From positions 62,001 through 126,000 of the forward strand of contig NZ_QODK01000001.1 in assembly GCF_003324485.1 (NCBI RefSeq): 64,000 nt of DNA. The letters run 5' to 3'. Each line of letters begins with the position of its first letter. The stretch's first letter is position 1. Under the pieces are notes generated by a model. That model worked only from the letters and a program-made list of their open reading frames with translations. It had not been told where the DNA came from and made no database searches. Both the position numbers and the translations under genes were made by a program. This document shows positions 64,000 through 64,000 of the stretch, piece by piece. This DNA is from Cohaesibacter intestini (lineage in GTDB: Bacteria; Pseudomonadota; Alphaproteobacteria; Rhizobiales; Cohaesibacteraceae).

Positions 64000-64000
64000 C

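Noticed and set aside
1-64000. Mobile elements, prophage, CRISPR, tRNA or rRNA
   Set aside because: No transposase, integrase, phage genes, regular repeat-spacer pattern or cloverleaf was seen anywhere in the window.

Overview
The window looks like a stretch of core chromosome from an alphaproteobacterium of the Hyphomicrobiales (Rhizobiales) type. The evidence is a gcrA cell-cycle regulator, the lptC-lptA-lptB-rpoN-hpf-ptsN block, an hsp20-DUF1150 pair, a complete flp/cpa/tad pilus locus, CtrA-like TTAA-N7-TTAA boxes and an Irr-type iron box beside bacterioferritin. A marine Cohaesibacter-like member is a guess from general protein character; no rRNA or marker gene is present to prove it. 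I see no insertion sequence, prophage, CRISPR array, tRNA or rRNA gene.

Layout. 1-5.1 kb: the end of a YejF-type peptide ABC ATPase, a GhrA-like reductase, a small secreted DUF6636-like protein, an NlpC/P60 peptidase, a MarR-like regulator and an M17 aminopeptidase. 5.4-18.1 kb: a Tad pilus locus. One arm (minus strand) runs flp, cpaA, cpaB, cpaC, cpaD, cpaE, cpaF, tadB, tadC and meets a plus-strand tadD-like lipoprotein at a bidirectional terminator. A second arm (plus strand, divergent from flp) encodes a stand-alone CpaC N-domain protein and two TadE-type pseudopilins, ending at another bidirectional terminator. 18.1-20.7 kb: an orphan PhnD-like binding protein, a HAD phosphatase and a membrane-anchored retropepsin-like protease.

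20.9-32.8 kb: a 12-kb minus-strand nucleoside uptake and salvage island. A BMP-family binding protein, a double-domain ATPase and two permeases import nucleosides; cdd, punA, deoC, deoA, deoB, add and upp then deaminate them, cleave them, and feed the pentose into central metabolism and the bases into salvage. A hairpin between the binding-protein gene and the ATPase gene probably sets the high binding-protein ratio. 33.4-39.7 kb: hrpB helicase and a YnjBCD-type ABC importer with a Tat-like binding protein. 40.1-41.1 kb: bfr and bfd with an Irr box between them.

41.2-49.9 kb: a short-chain dehydrogenase, a DUF2189 membrane protein, an RND efflux permease with an unusual central insertion plus its adaptor, and Hsp33. 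50.1-52.2 kb: argF and argD. 52.2-53.1 kb: a long non-coding region with an orphan terminator, a perfect DnaA box and a CtrA-like box ahead of gcrA. 53.8-56.8 kb: an L,D-transpeptidase-like protein, heat-shock hsp20 with a clear sigma-32 promoter, a DUF1150 protein and a chromate transporter. 57-64 kb: ptsN, hpf, rpoN, lptB, lptA, lptC and the 3' part of rnd.

I found no strong evidence for a wholly new system. The most unusual items are the RND permease insertion, the cell-cycle-type control sites around the pilus locus and gcrA, and the orphan terminator upstream of argD.
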